In this document: in pieces, positions 5,900 to 6,142 of the stretch
Position numbering within the stretch: the first letter of the stretch is position 1
Layout: each line of letters begins with the position of its first letter
Assembly (NCBI GenBank): GCA_009712615.1
Contig: WASR01000133.1
Span: 1-6,142 of the forward strand
Direction: 5' to 3'
DNA length: 6,142 nucleotides
Origin: Methanobacterium sp.
Lineage (GTDB): Archaea; Methanobacteriota; Methanobacteria; Methanobacteriales; Methanobacteriaceae
Program-made: the position numbers and the translations under genes
Notes under the pieces: generated by a model
Seen by the model: only the letters and a program-made list of their open reading frames with translations
What the model was told of the DNA's origin: nothing
Databases searched by the model: none

Positions 5900-6046
5900 T
5901 TAGATCAAATTCATCTGTTTTAAGATGGACTGCCTTTCATATTTCAATTTTTTCAGCACCTCTTCATCCCTATCTTCCTGTTTTTCAAGATGAGCAATTG
6001 TAACTGTTATTGCTTCTAGATTCGTTTCATTCTGATTTACAGGCAT
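5900..6046 (-). CDS. 48-residue charged, helical small protein
   Basis: I do not recognise this small protein. The ATG at 6046-6044 is chosen because a perfect AGGAGGT lies five bases upstream (6058-6052). The longer reading from 6085 would put that SD inside the gene. The first ten residues are polar. From about residue 11 the chain is almost continuously helix-favouring, with alternating hydrophobics and many Glu/Lys/Arg. Spacing of I13, I17, L20 and later V30, L31, L34, I41, L42 fits an amphipathic helix or short coiled coil. There is no cysteine, signal peptide or membrane segment. It converges on nadA and has its own possible TATA box. The strong SD, the matching terminator and its placement argue that it is a real gene. 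A role as an oligomerising or adaptor small protein is only a guess. Confidence 0.65.
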   Translation of the reverse strand: MPVNQNETNLEAITVTIAHLEKQEDRDEEVLKKLKYERQSILKQMNLI

Positions 6047-6051
6047 GTTTA

Positions 6052-6058
6052 ACCTCCT
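6052..6058 (-). promoter_or_regulatory. Consensus Shine-Dalgarno of the 48-residue protein
   Basis: Read leftward, AGGAGGT is a full match to the archaeal anti-SD sequence, five bases before the ATG at 6046-6044. It is the strongest ribosome site in the window and decides the start of the small gene. Confidence 0.8.
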
Positions 6059-6103
6059 ATCATAACTAATCATATTTAACTTCATGACAATTAAAATAGT
6101 TTT

Positions 6104-6112
6104 GCATATACC
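6104..6112 (-). promoter_or_regulatory. Possible TATA box of the 48-residue protein gene
   Basis: Read leftward, GGTATATGC lies about 60 bases before the ATG. The predicted transcription start is near 6082, giving a leader of about 35 bases that includes the SD. The BRE position is A/T-rich rather than clearly purine. A 7-bp inverted repeat (CCTTAAA 6111-6117, TTTAAGG 6136-6142) lies just upstream at the window edge. Confidence 0.35.
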
Positions 6113-6142
6113 TTAAAAATATTGTTTAAAGATGGTTTAAGG

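Noticed and set aside
1..6142. CRISPR array, insertion sequence, prophage or att site
   Set aside because: No spaced direct repeats of array type, no transposase or integrase motifs and no terminal repeats were found.

Overview
The window looks like a piece of an AT-rich (about one-third G+C by eye) methanogenic archaeon, most likely Methanobacteriales and Methanobacterium-like. The evidence is an F420H2 oxidase-type flavodiiron protein, an archaeal-length RtcB RNA ligase, an archaeal MTAP/MTIP-type phosphorylase and an archaeal-type NadA. Archaeal signals fit this: TATA boxes with purine-rich BRE stretches, oligo-T terminators, and Shine-Dalgarno (SD) sites of the GGAGG or GGTGG type. The genus is an inference; no rRNA is present.

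Layout. Positions 1-911 hold two small, acidic, tryptophan-rich proteins of unknown function. They face each other (+ 7-441, - 489-911) across a short AT-rich two-way terminator. A 298-base divergent intergenic region follows. Next comes fprA (+ 1210-2385), whose stop codon sits in the loop of a perfect hairpin followed by T's. A clear BRE/TATA promoter then leads into rtcB (+ 2554-3999) and, 21 bases later, a methylthio-nucleoside phosphorylase (+ 4021-4782), which probably form a bicistronic unit. A 152-base gap rich in inverted repeats precedes nadA (+ 4935-5852). nadA converges through T8/A8 runs on a 48-residue coiled-coil-like protein (- 5900-6046) with a perfect SD.

Function. The four recognised genes are housekeeping or stress-protection functions: O2 detoxification with F420H2 (FprA), 3'-phosphate RNA ligation in tRNA splicing and RNA repair (RtcB), purine salvage from methylthio-nucleosides (MTIP-like), and the first committed step of NAD synthesis by an oxygen-sensitive Fe-S enzyme (NadA). 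They do not form one pathway. Probably only rtcB and the phosphorylase share a transcript.

The most interesting non-coding signal is the nadA leader. Inverted repeats at 4850-4919 can form about 22 base pairs in three stacked segments ending just before the nadA SD, suggesting cis-regulation of NAD synthesis. I see no mobile element, CRISPR array, rRNA or tRNA, and no strong evidence of a wholly new multi-gene system.
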